DNA of 64,000 nt from Hymenobacter montanus (GTDB taxonomy: Bacteria; Bacteroidota; Bacteroidia; Cytophagales; Hymenobacteraceae), in contig NZ_JACXAD010000001.1 of the NCBI RefSeq assembly GCF_014699115.1, positions 1-64,000 of the forward strand, read 5' to 3'. Each line of letters begins with the position of its first letter. Positions within the stretch are counted from its first letter, which is position 1. Below are positions 1 to 9,911 of this stretch, in pieces. The translations under genes were made by a program, and so were the position numbers. The notes below the pieces were generated by a model. That model had not been told where the DNA came from. It worked only from the letters and a program-made list of their open reading frames with translations, and made no database searches.

Positions 1-110
1 CCCCCCCACAAGGGGCCCCACCGCCCCCTCTCCCGGCGCCCCCCCGCCCACCCCCTTTCCCCCGGGGCCGGGCCGCCGCCCCCGCAGCGGACCCGCCCCC
101 CCACCCCGGG
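1..110. other. Low-complexity C/G-rich contig edge
   Basis: This stretch is almost only C and G in homopolymer-like runs with no plausible coding. Composition changes abruptly near position 110 to ordinary mixed sequence. It looks like a low-quality read or assembly end rather than biology, so nothing should be inferred from it. Confidence 0.6.
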
Positions 111-831
111 TTAACAAGGTTCTCTGCGTCGTGCCTGCCCCTGGTAGAGGTACTGGCCAGTCAAAGGCTCGACAGTTGCCGGCATGCCGGGTCCTTTTGT
201 CTTGCCAATTATTCCTATCTCCGTTAGCCAGACCCTGTGCAGAGCGGAAATGCTTAATAGCCCTAAAATCACTGTTACTAGATTAGTAATAAAATAGCAA
301 TACAAACCCACAAGCCTTATCTTATAACAAGAGTATTTATTTCAAAATTTTGATTTGATAATCAAAGCATTGTAAAAACTAAAGCTTTCTATCAGAATAT
401 CTCGGGAATATTTTAGTAGATTGGAAAAATTTAATTGTTTTATTTGCCAAAACAAATTCAACTAAGTGAGTGGAGCGCTCGGCGAGTAACGAGTTATTTT
501 ATTCTTGGGTTCAGCGCCCTACTCCTCTACTTTATGTGCGTTTACATGCAGCTTTTACTCTGTTCTACCGGTAGACGGGCAATTGGCGAAATCTGCGCGC
601 ATCATTTGCTACTCCACTATGCTTGGAGTCAACGCCTTTGCCACTACGGTTATAAAAATGGTGACTTCGGCTTCCGTCCAATACCGATGCCTGCTTTCAG
701 CGACCGAGCATAGGGCATCTGCCTGGGCACGGCGACGCCCTTATTATAATCTGATGCACAGCACCTTATTCCAGAAAGGTTGACTTATTCAGATACCCAT
801 CCACTTATTCTTTCACCATTTATTAACAATC
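111..831. other. Leader region upstream of the GH30 gene, no gene recognised
   Basis: The region is AT-richer than its surroundings around 300-440. The short open frames here on both strands (about 60-90 codons) have no recognisable domain, no convincing ribosome-binding context and overlap one another. It probably holds the promoter of the downstream glycosidase, but I could not place a clear Bacteroidota TAnnTTTG element. Confidence 0.4.
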
Positions 832-2826
832 ATGAAGAAAATCACCTTACTACTCTTTGCCGCCGTTCTGGGCGCGCCCACGCTACGGGCGCAGACAATA
901 CGCATCGACGCGAGCGCGGCGGGCCGGCGGCAAGTCATCGATGGCTTCGGCACCTGCCTGGCCGGCGAGAGCGGCGAACAGCCCTGGATGCAGAATATCT
1001 ACTACGATGACGCCTACTGCTCGATCCTGCGCATGGACCTGGTACCACGCTACAAAGCACCCTATTCCGACTTCACGTACAACTCGCCCTGGTTCCATAA
1101 CAGCCCGGCCTTGCCCGGCCCCGACAACAACAACGTGCGCACCTACACCAATGCGGCCGACTATACCCGTCTCTTTGCGGGCCGCCGGGCCACTATTGCC
1201 GTCATGGGCGAGAACATTGACCAGAATATCGCGGTCTTCGACTATGAAAACGTGCTGCCGCGCGCGGCTGGGGTAATGGCCCAACTTGGGGAGGCCAAGA
1301 AGGCCCAACTCGGCGACTTCAAGCTCATTGGCTCGATCTGGTCGCCCGCCCCCTGGCTAAAGGTCTCCTCGGGCAACCTCTACACCGGGGGCGGGGGCAT
1401 CCTGCCCACCGACGGCACGCCCTACCCCTTCATCTGGACCGAGAACTTCGTTGGTGGCCGGCTCGACGTGTCGAACACGCCCCGGGCGGAGTTCAACAAC
1501 ACCAGCGCGCTGACCCAGTTCGCCCGCACTACGGCCGCCTACGTGCGCGGCTTTCAGAACCGGAACAACGTGCGCTTCTATGCCCTCAGCATCCAGAACG
1601 AGCTCAATTTCGAAACCTTCTACAACAGCTGTACCTACCCGCTCACCTCGCAGTACATCGCCGCGCTCAAAGCCGTACGGACCGAGTTCAACAAGTACCC
1701 CGACCTGGCCGGCATCAAGCTCATCGGGCCCGAGGACCTGCTGGGCGGCAGCGCCTACGGCATGTGGCAGTACGGCGCGGGCGAGAGCACGGTGCACAAG
1801 AACCTACAGTACCTGACGGAACTGGCCAAAGACCCGGCCGCTCAAGCGGCGGTGGACTTTTACTGCCTGCACGGCTACGCCGCCGACGGGGTGAGCAGCG
1901 GCGGGGCCAGCCCCACCCTGTGGGACTGGTGGGCTAACGGCTGGACGGACTCGCCGGCCGGGGGCATCCCAGCTAATGTGCAGGGCTTCCGCCGGTATAA
2001 CAAGAAGTCGTGGATGACCGAGACGTCGGGCGAGCAGCCGGCCTGGCTCTTCCCCGAGACGGGCTTTCCCAGCGACGGCGGTTTCAGCGTCGCCCTGAAG
2101 ATACACCAGGCCCTGACTACGGGCTACCAGAGCGGCTGGGTGTACTGGCAGCTGGCCGATGGGTCCGACGTGAGCGAGTCGACCCTGACCGACGAGGCCC
2201 GCGGAGCTAATAGCGACAAGTATACGGCCTTCAAGCACTTCGCCCGTTACATCCGGCCCAACGCCGTGCGCCTGGAAAGCACCGTGGCGGGAAGCAGCAC
2301 CGTGAACGCCAGCAGCTACCTGCACGAGGCTAACCGGTCGCTGACTGTGGTACTGGTGAACGCCAGCAGCACCGCCCAAACCGTGACGGTGACCGTGCCC
2401 ACGCTGCCGTTTACCCTCAGTTCGTTTCAAGCCTACACCTCCAGCAACGGCAGCTTATGGCGGAACAGCACCTTGCCCCTGGCCCGGGGCGAGGTAGCCG
2501 TGTCCCTGCCGGCCTACGGCGTCGTAACCCTCTATGGGGGCGGCACTACCCTGGCCGCTAAAAGAGACCAGAGCCGGTCCGGCATTGAGGTTTATCCCAA
2601 CCCGACTAAGGGCGAGTTGAATGTATCCTTACCCGAGGCCAAAGCCGGAGAAGTGAGCATCGTGCTCACCAATACGCTGAACGCGCGGGTACTGAGCGAG
2701 ACCCGCCAGTTGGGTTCCAATAAGCAGCTGATGCTTTCCGTGAATAAGCTCCCGGCGGGTTGGTATTTCATGACCATCACGCAGGGTGACCAGCGCTTTG
2801 TCAAATCCGTTATGGTGACGCGCTGA
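832..2826 (+). CDS. Secreted GH30-family glycoside hydrolase with T9SS sorting domain
   Basis: Predicted extracellular retaining beta-glycosidase of clan GH-A (GH30 family members act on beta-glucans, xylans or glucosylceramide-like substrates). A signal peptide spans about residues 1-20, ending ...LRAQ. The family opening IDGFGTCLAG follows, then a TIM barrel with acid/base Glu257 in SIQNELNFE and nucleophile Glu397 in WMTETSGE. A beta-sandwich companion lies at about 460-580 and a Por secretion-tail domain at about 585-664 (starting EVYPNPTKGELNVS), which directs export by the type IX system and cell-surface attachment. The start at 832 is chosen because it gives a perfect signal peptide. 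The gene is monocistronic, with a strong hairpin just downstream. Family and secretion are well supported; the substrate is not determined. Confidence 0.9.
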   Translation: MKKITLLLFAAVLGAPTLRAQTIRIDASAAGRRQVIDGFGTCLAGESGEQPWMQNIYYDDAYCSILRMDLVPRYKAPYSDFTYNSPWFHNSPALPGPDNNNVRTYTNAADYTRLFAGRRATIAVMGENIDQNIAVFDYENVLPRAAGVMAQLGEAKKAQLGDFKLIGSIWSPAPWLKVSSGNLYTGGGGILPTDGTPYPFIWTENFVGGRLDVSNTPRAEFNNTSALTQFARTTAAYVRGFQNRNNVRFYALSIQNELNFETFYNSCTYPLTSQYIAALKAVRTEFNKYPDLAGIKLIGPEDLLGGSAYGMWQYGAGESTVHKNLQYLTELAKDPAAQAAVDFYCLHGYAADGVSSGGASPTLWDWWANGWTDSPAGGIPANVQGFRRYNKKSWMTETSGEQPAWLFPETGFPSDGGFSVALKIHQALTTGYQSGWVYWQLADGSDVSESTLTDEARGANSDKYTAFKHFARYIRPNAVRLESTVAGSSTVNASSYLHEANRSLTVVLVNASSTAQTVTVTVPTLPFTLSSFQAYTSSNGSLWRNSTLPLARGEVAVSLPAYGVVTLYGGGTTLAAKRDQSRSGIEVYPNPTKGELNVSLPEAKAGEVSIVLTNTLNARVLSETRQLGSNKQLMLSVNKLPAGWYFMTITQGDQRFVKSVMVTR

Positions 2827-2860
2827 TTATAGCCCTAACGGCACCGATAACAACTGTTAC

Positions 2861-2896
2861 ACAAGGGGCAACGCTCAGTTGAGCGTTGCCCCTTGT
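2861..2896. terminator. Perfect 17-bp hairpin between convergent genes
   Basis: ACAAGGGGCAACGCTCA is followed after 2 bases by its exact reverse complement. It lies 34 bp after the GH30 stop and before the end of the convergent isocitrate dehydrogenase gene, so it can act as a bidirectional terminator. There is no clear U-tract. Confidence 0.75.
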
Positions 2897-3047
2897 TGCA
2901 TGAAGCAGGAAGAAGTTGGGCAAATTATTCGCATGCATCCATAGGGGCTTACGCCGGAGCGGCCATTGGCTTGGCGTACGCCCCGGCATCTGGGGAGCAC
3001 GCCAAACCAATGGCCGCCAAGGTGCTGACTCCTAACTCCAGGCCAGG

Positions 3048-4523
3048 CTACTCGCCCTGCCCCAGCGAAAATACCCGCACGCCATCCATCAGATACAGAT
3101 TCTCGGTCTTGATGATGTATATCTGATTTTCGGCCAAGCGGTGTTGCAAGGCCAGTATCTCGGCAAACTGCACGGGCATAAAATCGGGCTGATTCTCACC
3201 AATGGCGGCGTCGGCGGCCACGAAACGGCAGCGCCAGTGGTCGGTGCAGAATGTTTCGGGGTGGCCATTGGGGTACACTTTCACGCCGCGGTTCGTAACA
3301 AGCTTGAGCCGCAGCCGAGAACCGGCCAGCGCCTCGAGCTGACGGCCCAGCTCATCGGGAACCGTGCCGTCCCAGCGCACGAACACATCGGTGCCCACCA
3401 GTTGCTGCACCACCGGGCGGCGCGGGCCGCGGGCGGGCGGGGTCACGGGGCCGGCGGCCGGACCAGCCTGGAAAGGCGTCAAGTGCTGGGGCTGCTTACC
3501 GAGGCGGGCTATCACGGCATCGGCAAAGCCGGTAGTCGTCACTTTCGCCCGACTGGTCTCGGCCCGGTAGATGTCGGCCGTGTGCTGGCCGTCTTCCAGG
3601 GCGCAAAGCCAAGCATTGTGAACGCGGGCGGCCACCTCGTGCTGGCCTAGGTGGACCAGCATGAGTACAGCGGCCTGCAACAGGCCCGAGGGGTTAGCAA
3701 TGTCGCGGCCGGCAATGTCGGGGGCCGAGCCGTGGATGGCCTCAAACAAGGCTCCGTGGTCGCCCACGTTGGCCGAGCCCGCCAGCCCCACCGAACCCGT
3801 GAGCTGGGCCACTACGTCGGAGAGAATATCGCCGTAGAGATTCAGGGTCAGCACCACGTCGTAGAACTCGGGGGTGTCGGCCAGCCGCGCCGTGCCGATG
3901 TCAATAATCTGGTGTTCCTGGACGATGTCGGGGTACTCCTGCCCGATTTCCATAAACACGCGGTGAAACAAACCATCGGTCAACTTCATAATGTTGTCCT
4001 TGGTCATGCAGGTCACCCGCTTGCGGCCGTGGCGGCGGGCGTATTCAAACGCGTAGCGCACGATTTTCTCGCAGCCCGGCCGGCTCACCAGCTTCAGGCA
4101 CTGCACCACCTCGGGGGTTTGCTGGTGTTCAATGCCGGCGTACAGGTCCTCTTCATTCTCCCGAATCACAACCACGTCCAGACCGGGGTGGCGGGTAGCC
4201 ACGGCCGGGTAGAGCGAACGGCAGGGCCGCACGTTAGCGTACAGGCCCAGGGTTTTGCGTAGGGTTACGTTCAGGCTTTTGTAGCCGCCCCCCAGCGGCG
4301 TGGTGATGGGCGCCTTGAGCAGTACCCGGGTGCGCTGCAACGACTCCCAGGCCTCGGGGCCGATACCGGAAGCGTGCCCGGCCCGGTATACCTGTTCACC
4401 TACCTGAATAAACTCCGGTTCGAAAGCTGCTCCCGCCGCTTCCAGCACCCGCAGGGTTTGGGCCATGATTTCCGGACCAATACCATCGCCAGTAGCTATT
4501 GTGATACGGGGTTTGTTTTGCAT
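3048..4523 (-). CDS. icd: Isocitrate dehydrogenase, probably NAD-type, with C-terminal extension
   Basis: Beta-decarboxylating dehydrogenase that converts isocitrate to 2-oxoglutarate in the TCA cycle; cytoplasmic. The ATG at 4523 is preferred because GDGIGPEI then sits close to the N terminus as usual; an in-frame upstream ATG at 4553 would add 10 unlikely residues. Substrate-binding motifs SLNVTLRKTLGLYANVRPCR and IRENEEDLYAGIEH are intact. The metal site YGDILSDVVAQLTGSVGLAG and cofactor loop HGSAPDIAGRDIANP follow. Asp-Ile after HGSAP is the pattern of NAD-dependent enzymes; NADP enzymes carry Lys-Tyr there, so NAD preference is inferred. At about 491 aa it has the extra C-terminal domain of the Thermus-type long IDHs (last ~140 residues). 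A palindromic operator-like site lies upstream. Confidence 0.9.
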   Translation of the reverse strand: MQNKPRITIATGDGIGPEIMAQTLRVLEAAGAAFEPEFIQVGEQVYRAGHASGIGPEAWESLQRTRVLLKAPITTPLGGGYKSLNVTLRKTLGLYANVRPCRSLYPAVATRHPGLDVVVIRENEEDLYAGIEHQQTPEVVQCLKLVSRPGCEKIVRYAFEYARRHGRKRVTCMTKDNIMKLTDGLFHRVFMEIGQEYPDIVQEHQIIDIGTARLADTPEFYDVVLTLNLYGDILSDVVAQLTGSVGLAGSANVGDHGALFEAIHGSAPDIAGRDIANPSGLLQAAVLMLVHLGQHEVAARVHNAWLCALEDGQHTADIYRAETSRAKVTTTGFADAVIARLGKQPQHLTPFQAGPAAGPVTPPARGPRRPVVQQLVGTDVFVRWDGTVPDELGRQLEALAGSRLRLKLVTNRGVKVYPNGHPETFCTDHWRCRFVAADAAIGENQPDFMPVQFAEILALQHRLAENQIYIIKTENLYLMDGVRVFSLGQGE

Positions 4524-4599
4524 AAAAGAGAGTTTTAAATGAAAGTCTGTCAACTAGCCACCTCGGCTTTGCTAGTACAAATTTACGCATAATTTCTGG

Positions 4600-4620
4600 T
4601 ATGATAGCTTTACTATCATA
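4600..4620. promoter_or_regulatory. Perfect palindrome upstream of icd, candidate operator
   Basis: TATGATAG-CTTTA-CTATCATA is a perfect 8+8 inverted repeat with a 5-bp spacer, 77 bp upstream of the icd start. A further half-site ATGATAG follows near 4642. Size and symmetry suit a dimeric repressor or activator. I cannot name the regulator. Confidence 0.5.
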
Positions 4621-5038
4621 AAAAGAAGTTTATTTTTTCCAGATGATAGAAAGGCTATGTTAAGTAGGCGCTCATTCTACTCCTCAGCCTCCTCTTCACG
4701 AAGAAAAAGTCTGATAGGTTTGCCAGTATTCCTTTTATATATTGCATAATCAGGTAACAACTTCCTGATAAGGTTGAGCTAATACCGGCTCAAAGCACCT
4801 CCTATCTTCCCACTCTTGCAACTGAGGCAACTCTACTCGACCCTTAAAATATAGACTTATCGGAGGCTATTTCCTAAAATAACTGAATTTTATACCGAGC
4901 CAACGTACGAACCATAGCGGATAATGTGTAGCTTTACCCAGCCCGTAAGGGACTGTGGTTTATTTAGGTGCAATTACTTTAATCATAATTATATCGAGAG
5001 CTCACGTTTTACGACGCGTGGCTCGCTACTTTTTAATT
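4621..5038. other. Divergent intergenic region, no gene
   Basis: AT-rich spacer between icd (minus strand) and the giant secreted protein (plus strand). It should hold both promoters. No short gene or RNA structure was recognised apart from the operator-like palindrome at its left edge. Confidence 0.4.
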
Positions 5039-8000
5039 ATGCTAAAAATGCTATTTAATTCGACACCATCTGCTACGGTCGGGCTTTCCAGCCGCTTTTT
5101 TAACTGGGCTACGTGCTGCCTGCCTCCTGCTTGGCGGCCGGGTAACCACGGTACCACGGGCCTGGCCAGCGGGCTACTGGTGCTATTAGCGCTGGGGCTA
5201 AGCCAGCCGGCCCGGGCGCAGACCAACAGGTTTCGCACTTACGACGACAGCAACCAAGTGCCGGCGAATACGCCCAAGTCGGGCAACGTAATTCCCAACG
5301 ATGACAACCCCGACAACCTATCTAACAATGCCTTCAACGTAACCCTGGTCGCCCCCCCGACCAATGGCACGCTGACCCGCTTCAACGCCGACGGCAGCTA
5401 CGAGTACACACCCAACCCCGGCTACCTGGGGCCTGACAGCTTCACCTACCAAATCTGCGTGCCCGGGGCCACCCCCGCTTGCTCGAACGTATCGACCGTG
5501 CGCTTGAACGTCTACGATCCGGCGCTGGTCTGCACCCTGGGCACGGGTCGCAACCTGCTGGCTAACCCAAGCTTTACCCTGGGTAATACGGCCTTCTCGA
5601 CCAGCTACACGTTCATCGGTACAGCCAGCCGCACCCCCGGCCTCTATGCGGAGGGCACCTATGCCGTGAACGAGGACGCCAACGTCTACCATGGGGGCTT
5701 CCAGGGCCGAGGCCGTAGCGGCCAACCCGGCGACAAGTTCATGATCGTGAACGGCGCCGGCGCCCTGGTGGCGGTCTATTCCCAAACCGTTAGGGTGCTG
5801 CCCAACCGCTACTATTCCTTTGCCGTGTACGGCACCAGCCTCAACTCTACCGCGCCGGCCCAGCTCGGCCTGGTGGTCGACGGCAAGTCGACTTCAGCCG
5901 TGACGACCCTGCCCACTACCGTGGGCACTTACGTGCGCATTGAGGACCTGTACTTCTCCGGTCCCGGCCCAGCAACCGGATTCGACGTCACCATCGAGAT
6001 CCGCGACATTAATAAGCTACCCACTGGTAACGATTTTGGCATCGACGACCTGTACTTTGGCTCCTGCAGCGCGTTTCTGACGGCCGATACCAAGGAGACA
6101 GATCTGGTACCTAACGTGCCGACGCCCAGCGCGATTGTGCCCCTCAGCGCCACCATCAGCGCGGGCGGCAGCGTGGGCATTACCGTAGCTTCTTTTACAA
6201 TTCAGAGCCTGCCCCCCACGGGGGTCCTTTACTACAACGGCGTGCCCGTGACCGTGGGCCAGGTGATTCCGGTGGCCCCCGGTACCCGCAATAGCGGCGG
6301 CAGCCTGACCTACATGCCCGCCGGAGGCTGCGCGGCGGCCAGCACCTCGTTTACCTACACGGCTACCGATAGCGACGGCAACGAATCGAATAATGTGGCT
6401 ACCTACACTATTCCGGTGGGGCCGGTGCCCCCCCCCACCGTGCGGGCGGTAGGCGACAATCCCTTTTGCGTGGGCCAGAGCGTACAGCTGCGCACACGCC
6501 CCCGACTGGGCTACCTATTTACGTGGTACAACGGCAGTACCGTTGTGAATGGGGCCGGCAACGTTCTCAACGATAGCGTATTCGTTGCCACCACCCCCGG
6601 CTCCTACTCCGTAAAGACCGAGTTGGCCAGCTGCGCAGCAACCTCGGCCCCACTCAGCGTCACGACCAAAGTTTGCAGCCCCCCGGCGCCGTGCAGCCTG
6701 AATGAGCAGTTCATCAACACCTGGTATTTTGGCACCCGGGCGGGCCTGAGCTTCAACGCCCAGGCCCCGCCGGCCCGAACGCCCGCCGTGCTGCTCGATG
6801 GCCAGATGACGGCCCCCGAGGGAACCTGCTCGCTCTCAGACGACAACGGTAATCTGCTCTTCTACACCAACGGCACGCAGGTCTGGAACCGCAACCACGT
6901 GCTCATGCCCAATGGCAGTGGCTTGGCCGGTAACGTCTCCAGCACGGATGGCTCCATGGCTATTCGCCTGCCGGGCAGCACGACGCGCTACTACTTATTC
7001 ACGCAGGACTCGGAAGGCAATGCGGGCGGGCTGTCGTACTCCGAAATCGACATGACGCTGAACGGAGGGCTGGGCGACGTGGTGGCCGCCACCAAAAATA
7101 CCCCGTTAGTGAAGCGCACGACCGAAAAGATGACGGCTGTGCTGCACGCCAACGGCTGCGACTCCTGGATAATCGTGCACGGCTGGGGCGACCCCGCCGC
7201 GGGCGACGAGCCCGGCTGGCCCGCAGCGGAGCACCGGGGCGACGTCTTCCTGGCCTTCCAGGTAACCCCCGCCGGCGTGGTGACGACACCCGTGGTGTCG
7301 AGGGTGGGGCCCGTGCACGCAGCCAGCGCCGGCGGCCTGGCTTTTAACGGGCAGCTTAAAGCTTCGCCCGACGGCCGACAGTTGGCCTTGGCCCGCTTCG
7401 GCGGCACCGTGGAGCTCTACGCCTTCGACGCCGCCACCGGGGCGGTGAGCGCCCCGCGCACCCTCGCCAGTGGCGGCGATGCCTACTACGGAATAGAGTT
7501 CTCCCCGGGCCGGAACAAGCTCTACGCGACCATTCTCTCGCCCCCGCAGCTGCTGCAGTTCGACTTAGCCGCCGCCGACATTCCGGCCAGCAAAAAGGTG
7601 ATTGCTACCGGCTCGGCCGATCTGGGCTCCATCCAGGCCGGGCCGGATGGCAAGCTCTACGTTACCCGGCGCAATCAGTCGGCGCTGGGCGTCATCACCT
7701 ACCCCGACTCGCTGGGCTCGGCCTGCGCCTACGTCGACCAGGGCCAGGAGCTGGGGGGCCGCCTGAGCGGGCTGGGCCTGCCCAACTTCAACCAGAGCTT
7801 CCTGGTCAAGGTCGGTTTTTCGGCCCGGGCCACGGCGTGCCTGGCAATGAAGTTCGAGGCCGGCACCAACATCCCGAACCCCGGAACCTACACCTGGAAC
7901 TTCGGCGACCCCGCCTCCGGGGCGAACAACAGCTCCTCGATTGCCGAGCCCACCCACCTCTTTTCCGCCCCGGGCGAATACACCATCACGCTCAAAATCA

Positions 8001-9670
8001 CGAAGTCTTGTCTGTGTAAAGAAATAAGGGCCACCGTGGTCGTTCCCGGCGCCCCCACGGCGGGCGGGATCGGGGCCGACCAAACGCTGTGCCCGGGCGC
8101 GCTCCCCGCGCCGCTGACCAGCACGGCCCCGGCCGGGGCGGGCACCGGCAAGTACACCTACCAATGGGAATCTTCCCCGGATGGGAACACCTGGGCCGAC
8201 ATCGGTGGGGCAACAGGCGTCGGCTACGCGCCGAGCGGGCTCACCCGCACCACGCACTTCCGGCGGCGGGTAACTTCGGGCTTCTGCACGCCGGCCACCA
8301 CGGCGCCGGTCACCATTACGGTACTCCCCCCGCTGGATCCCGGCCGCATTGCCGACAACCAGACGGTCTGCGCGGGCACGGCCCCGCAGCCGCTGACGAG
8401 CATGGCGCCAGCCACTGGGGGCATCGGCACGTTCACTTACCAGTGGGAATCGTCGCCGGACAACAGCACCTGGACCGACATCGCCGGGGCTACGGGGGCC
8501 GATTACCCGCTCGGCCTACTCACCGCCACCACCTACTTCCGCCGCCGGGTAACGTCGGGCACCGGCTCCTGCGCCACGGCTTTCTCCGGGTCGGTGGCCG
8601 TGCGCGTGGAACCCTTGCTGGCAACTGCGGTAACGCTGGCGCCCCCGCCCGTGCAATGCCCCGGAACGGCACTAACATTCAACGCGGTGGCGACTGATAC
8701 CGGGCCGGCTCCGACGTATAGCTGGACGGTCAATAACACTCCCGTGGCCAGTGGGCCCACCTTCACCAGCAGCACGCTGGTCACCGGCGATCAGGTGAAG
8801 GTAACCGTGACGCCGACGGTCGGGCGGTGCAACACGGGCCCGGCTACGGCCACCGTCACGGTGAACCGCGTACCCACGGTGGCCCCCACCGTCGCGATTC
8901 AGGTGGCCCCCAACGTACCGGTTTGTCAGGGCGACCTGCTCACTTTCAGCATTGCCCGCGTTACCGATGCCGGCCCGACCCCAGCCTACCAGTGGCAGGT
9001 GGACGGCGTGGACGTACCCGGCGCCCAAGGCCAGGGCCCCACCTTTAGCAGCACCACGTTACGCAACGGCCAAACCGTTACGCTGCGCCTGCTCACCACC
9101 ACGAGCTGCGGGGCCGCGCCGCCGGCCACCTCCAACGCCGTGGCCGTGGCAATCGGCCCCCCCGTCGACGTGGATGCGGGCCCGGACCAGGAAATCCTGG
9201 CCGGCGAGTCGGTCGTGCTTCAGGGCCGAGCCGACGGCAACTACCCCGTGGTTTGGACGCCCACCACGGGGCTGACTTTCAGCGGCAGCGACCGGCTGCA
9301 TCCCCGGGCCTCCCCCACCGTCACGACCGTGTATACGCTCTCGGCCGGCACCGGCACCTGCGCCGATGCCAGCCAGGTACGCGTGGTGGTGCGGCCCCCC
9401 ATTCGGATTCCCAACGCCTTCACCCCCAACGGCGACGGGCGGGACGACACCTGGCAGATTGAGCGCATCGAGGACTTCCCCAACAATACGGTCAACGTGT
9501 ATAACCGCTGGGGCAACCCGATTTTCTCGGCCAGCAACTACGGCCGGGGCAACGAGTGGCGCGGCGACATCAACGGCCAGCCCGCCCCGATGGGCACGTA
9601 CTACTACGTTGTCGTCACCAAGGGGCCCAACGGCCGCTCTTACAGCGGCTCCCTGACCATCCTCTATTAA
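5039..9670 (+). CDS. Giant secreted T9SS type-B cargo protein (CHU_C/gliding-motility C-terminal domain)
   Basis: Multidomain surface or extracellular protein of about 1540 residues. ATG 5039 is preferred over the upstream GTG at 4955 because it gives a signal peptide ending LSQPARAQ. Order of domains: a cadherin/Ig-like module ending with a DGSYEYTPNPGYLGPDSFTY motif; a jelly-roll-like carbohydrate-binding-type module; Ig-like modules; a beta-propeller that begins NTWYFGTRAGLSFN; a PKD domain (YTWNFGDP...HLFSAPGEYTITL); two near-identical repeats containing YTYQWESSPDGNTWADI or a close variant; further Ig-like modules; and the type-B T9SS signal IPNAFTPNGDGRDDTW...VYNRWGNPIF at the very end. 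The PorP/SprF gene downstream fits known pairing, in which SprF-like proteins are needed for export of type-B cargo. Adhesion or matrix binding is an inference; no catalytic site was seen. Confidence 0.88.
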   Translation: MLKMLFNSTPSATVGLSSRFFNWATCCLPPAWRPGNHGTTGLASGLLVLLALGLSQPARAQTNRFRTYDDSNQVPANTPKSGNVIPNDDNPDNLSNNAFNVTLVAPPTNGTLTRFNADGSYEYTPNPGYLGPDSFTYQICVPGATPACSNVSTVRLNVYDPALVCTLGTGRNLLANPSFTLGNTAFSTSYTFIGTASRTPGLYAEGTYAVNEDANVYHGGFQGRGRSGQPGDKFMIVNGAGALVAVYSQTVRVLPNRYYSFAVYGTSLNSTAPAQLGLVVDGKSTSAVTTLPTTVGTYVRIEDLYFSGPGPATGFDVTIEIRDINKLPTGNDFGIDDLYFGSCSAFLTADTKETDLVPNVPTPSAIVPLSATISAGGSVGITVASFTIQSLPPTGVLYYNGVPVTVGQVIPVAPGTRNSGGSLTYMPAGGCAAASTSFTYTATDSDGNESNNVATYTIPVGPVPPPTVRAVGDNPFCVGQSVQLRTRPRLGYLFTWYNGSTVVNGAGNVLNDSVFVATTPGSYSVKTELASCAATSAPLSVTTKVCSPPAPCSLNEQFINTWYFGTRAGLSFNAQAPPARTPAVLLDGQMTAPEGTCSLSDDNGNLLFYTNGTQVWNRNHVLMPNGSGLAGNVSSTDGSMAIRLPGSTTRYYLFTQDSEGNAGGLSYSEIDMTLNGGLGDVVAATKNTPLVKRTTEKMTAVLHANGCDSWIIVHGWGDPAAGDEPGWPAAEHRGDVFLAFQVTPAGVVTTPVVSRVGPVHAASAGGLAFNGQLKASPDGRQLALARFGGTVELYAFDAATGAVSAPRTLASGGDAYYGIEFSPGRNKLYATILSPPQLLQFDLAAADIPASKKVIATGSADLGSIQAGPDGKLYVTRRNQSALGVITYPDSLGSACAYVDQGQELGGRLSGLGLPNFNQSFLVKVGFSARATACLAMKFEAGTNIPNPGTYTWNFGDPASGANNSSSIAEPTHLFSAPGEYTITLKITKSCLCKEIRATVVVPGAPTAGGIGADQTLCPGALPAPLTSTAPAGAGTGKYTYQWESSPDGNTWADIGGATGVGYAPSGLTRTTHFRRRVTSGFCTPATTAPVTITVLPPLDPGRIADNQTVCAGTAPQPLTSMAPATGGIGTFTYQWESSPDNSTWTDIAGATGADYPLGLLTATTYFRRRVTSGTGSCATAFSGSVAVRVEPLLATAVTLAPPPVQCPGTALTFNAVATDTGPAPTYSWTVNNTPVASGPTFTSSTLVTGDQVKVTVTPTVGRCNTGPATATVTVNRVPTVAPTVAIQVAPNVPVCQGDLLTFSIARVTDAGPTPAYQWQVDGVDVPGAQGQGPTFSSTTLRNGQTVTLRLLTTTSCGAAPPATSNAVAVAIGPPVDVDAGPDQEILAGESVVLQGRADGNYPVVWTPTTGLTFSGSDRLHPRASPTVTTVYTLSAGTGTCADASQVRVVVRPPIRIPNAFTPNGDGRDDTWQIERIEDFPNNTVNVYNRWGNPIFSASNYGRGNEWRGDINGQPAPMGTYYYVVVTKGPNGRSYSGSLTILY

Positions 9671-9911
9671 CCCGAGTCGGCTGCCCCTGGGCCGAACTCT
9701 TTAACCATTCGCCTCCATAGAAGTCGTCGGTTCGGATGCCGCCCAAGGCCGACTCATCGCAGCACCCCGGGCTCTGTGCTCAGAGGTTCAGCGTTCCAAG
9801 ATCTACCTCATTTTCTATCAGTTTATTATCGCCGCCTACCCACTCCCGGCTCCTACCTTACTTCCTTGATCTCACTTAAAAGAATATCTCTTTCCTTAAT
9901 AAGACCGCGCT

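Noticed and set aside
435..783. Two overlapping ~92-codon frames upstream of the GH30 gene
   Set aside because: They overlap in different frames, with no domain and Cys/Leu/Arg-rich random composition.
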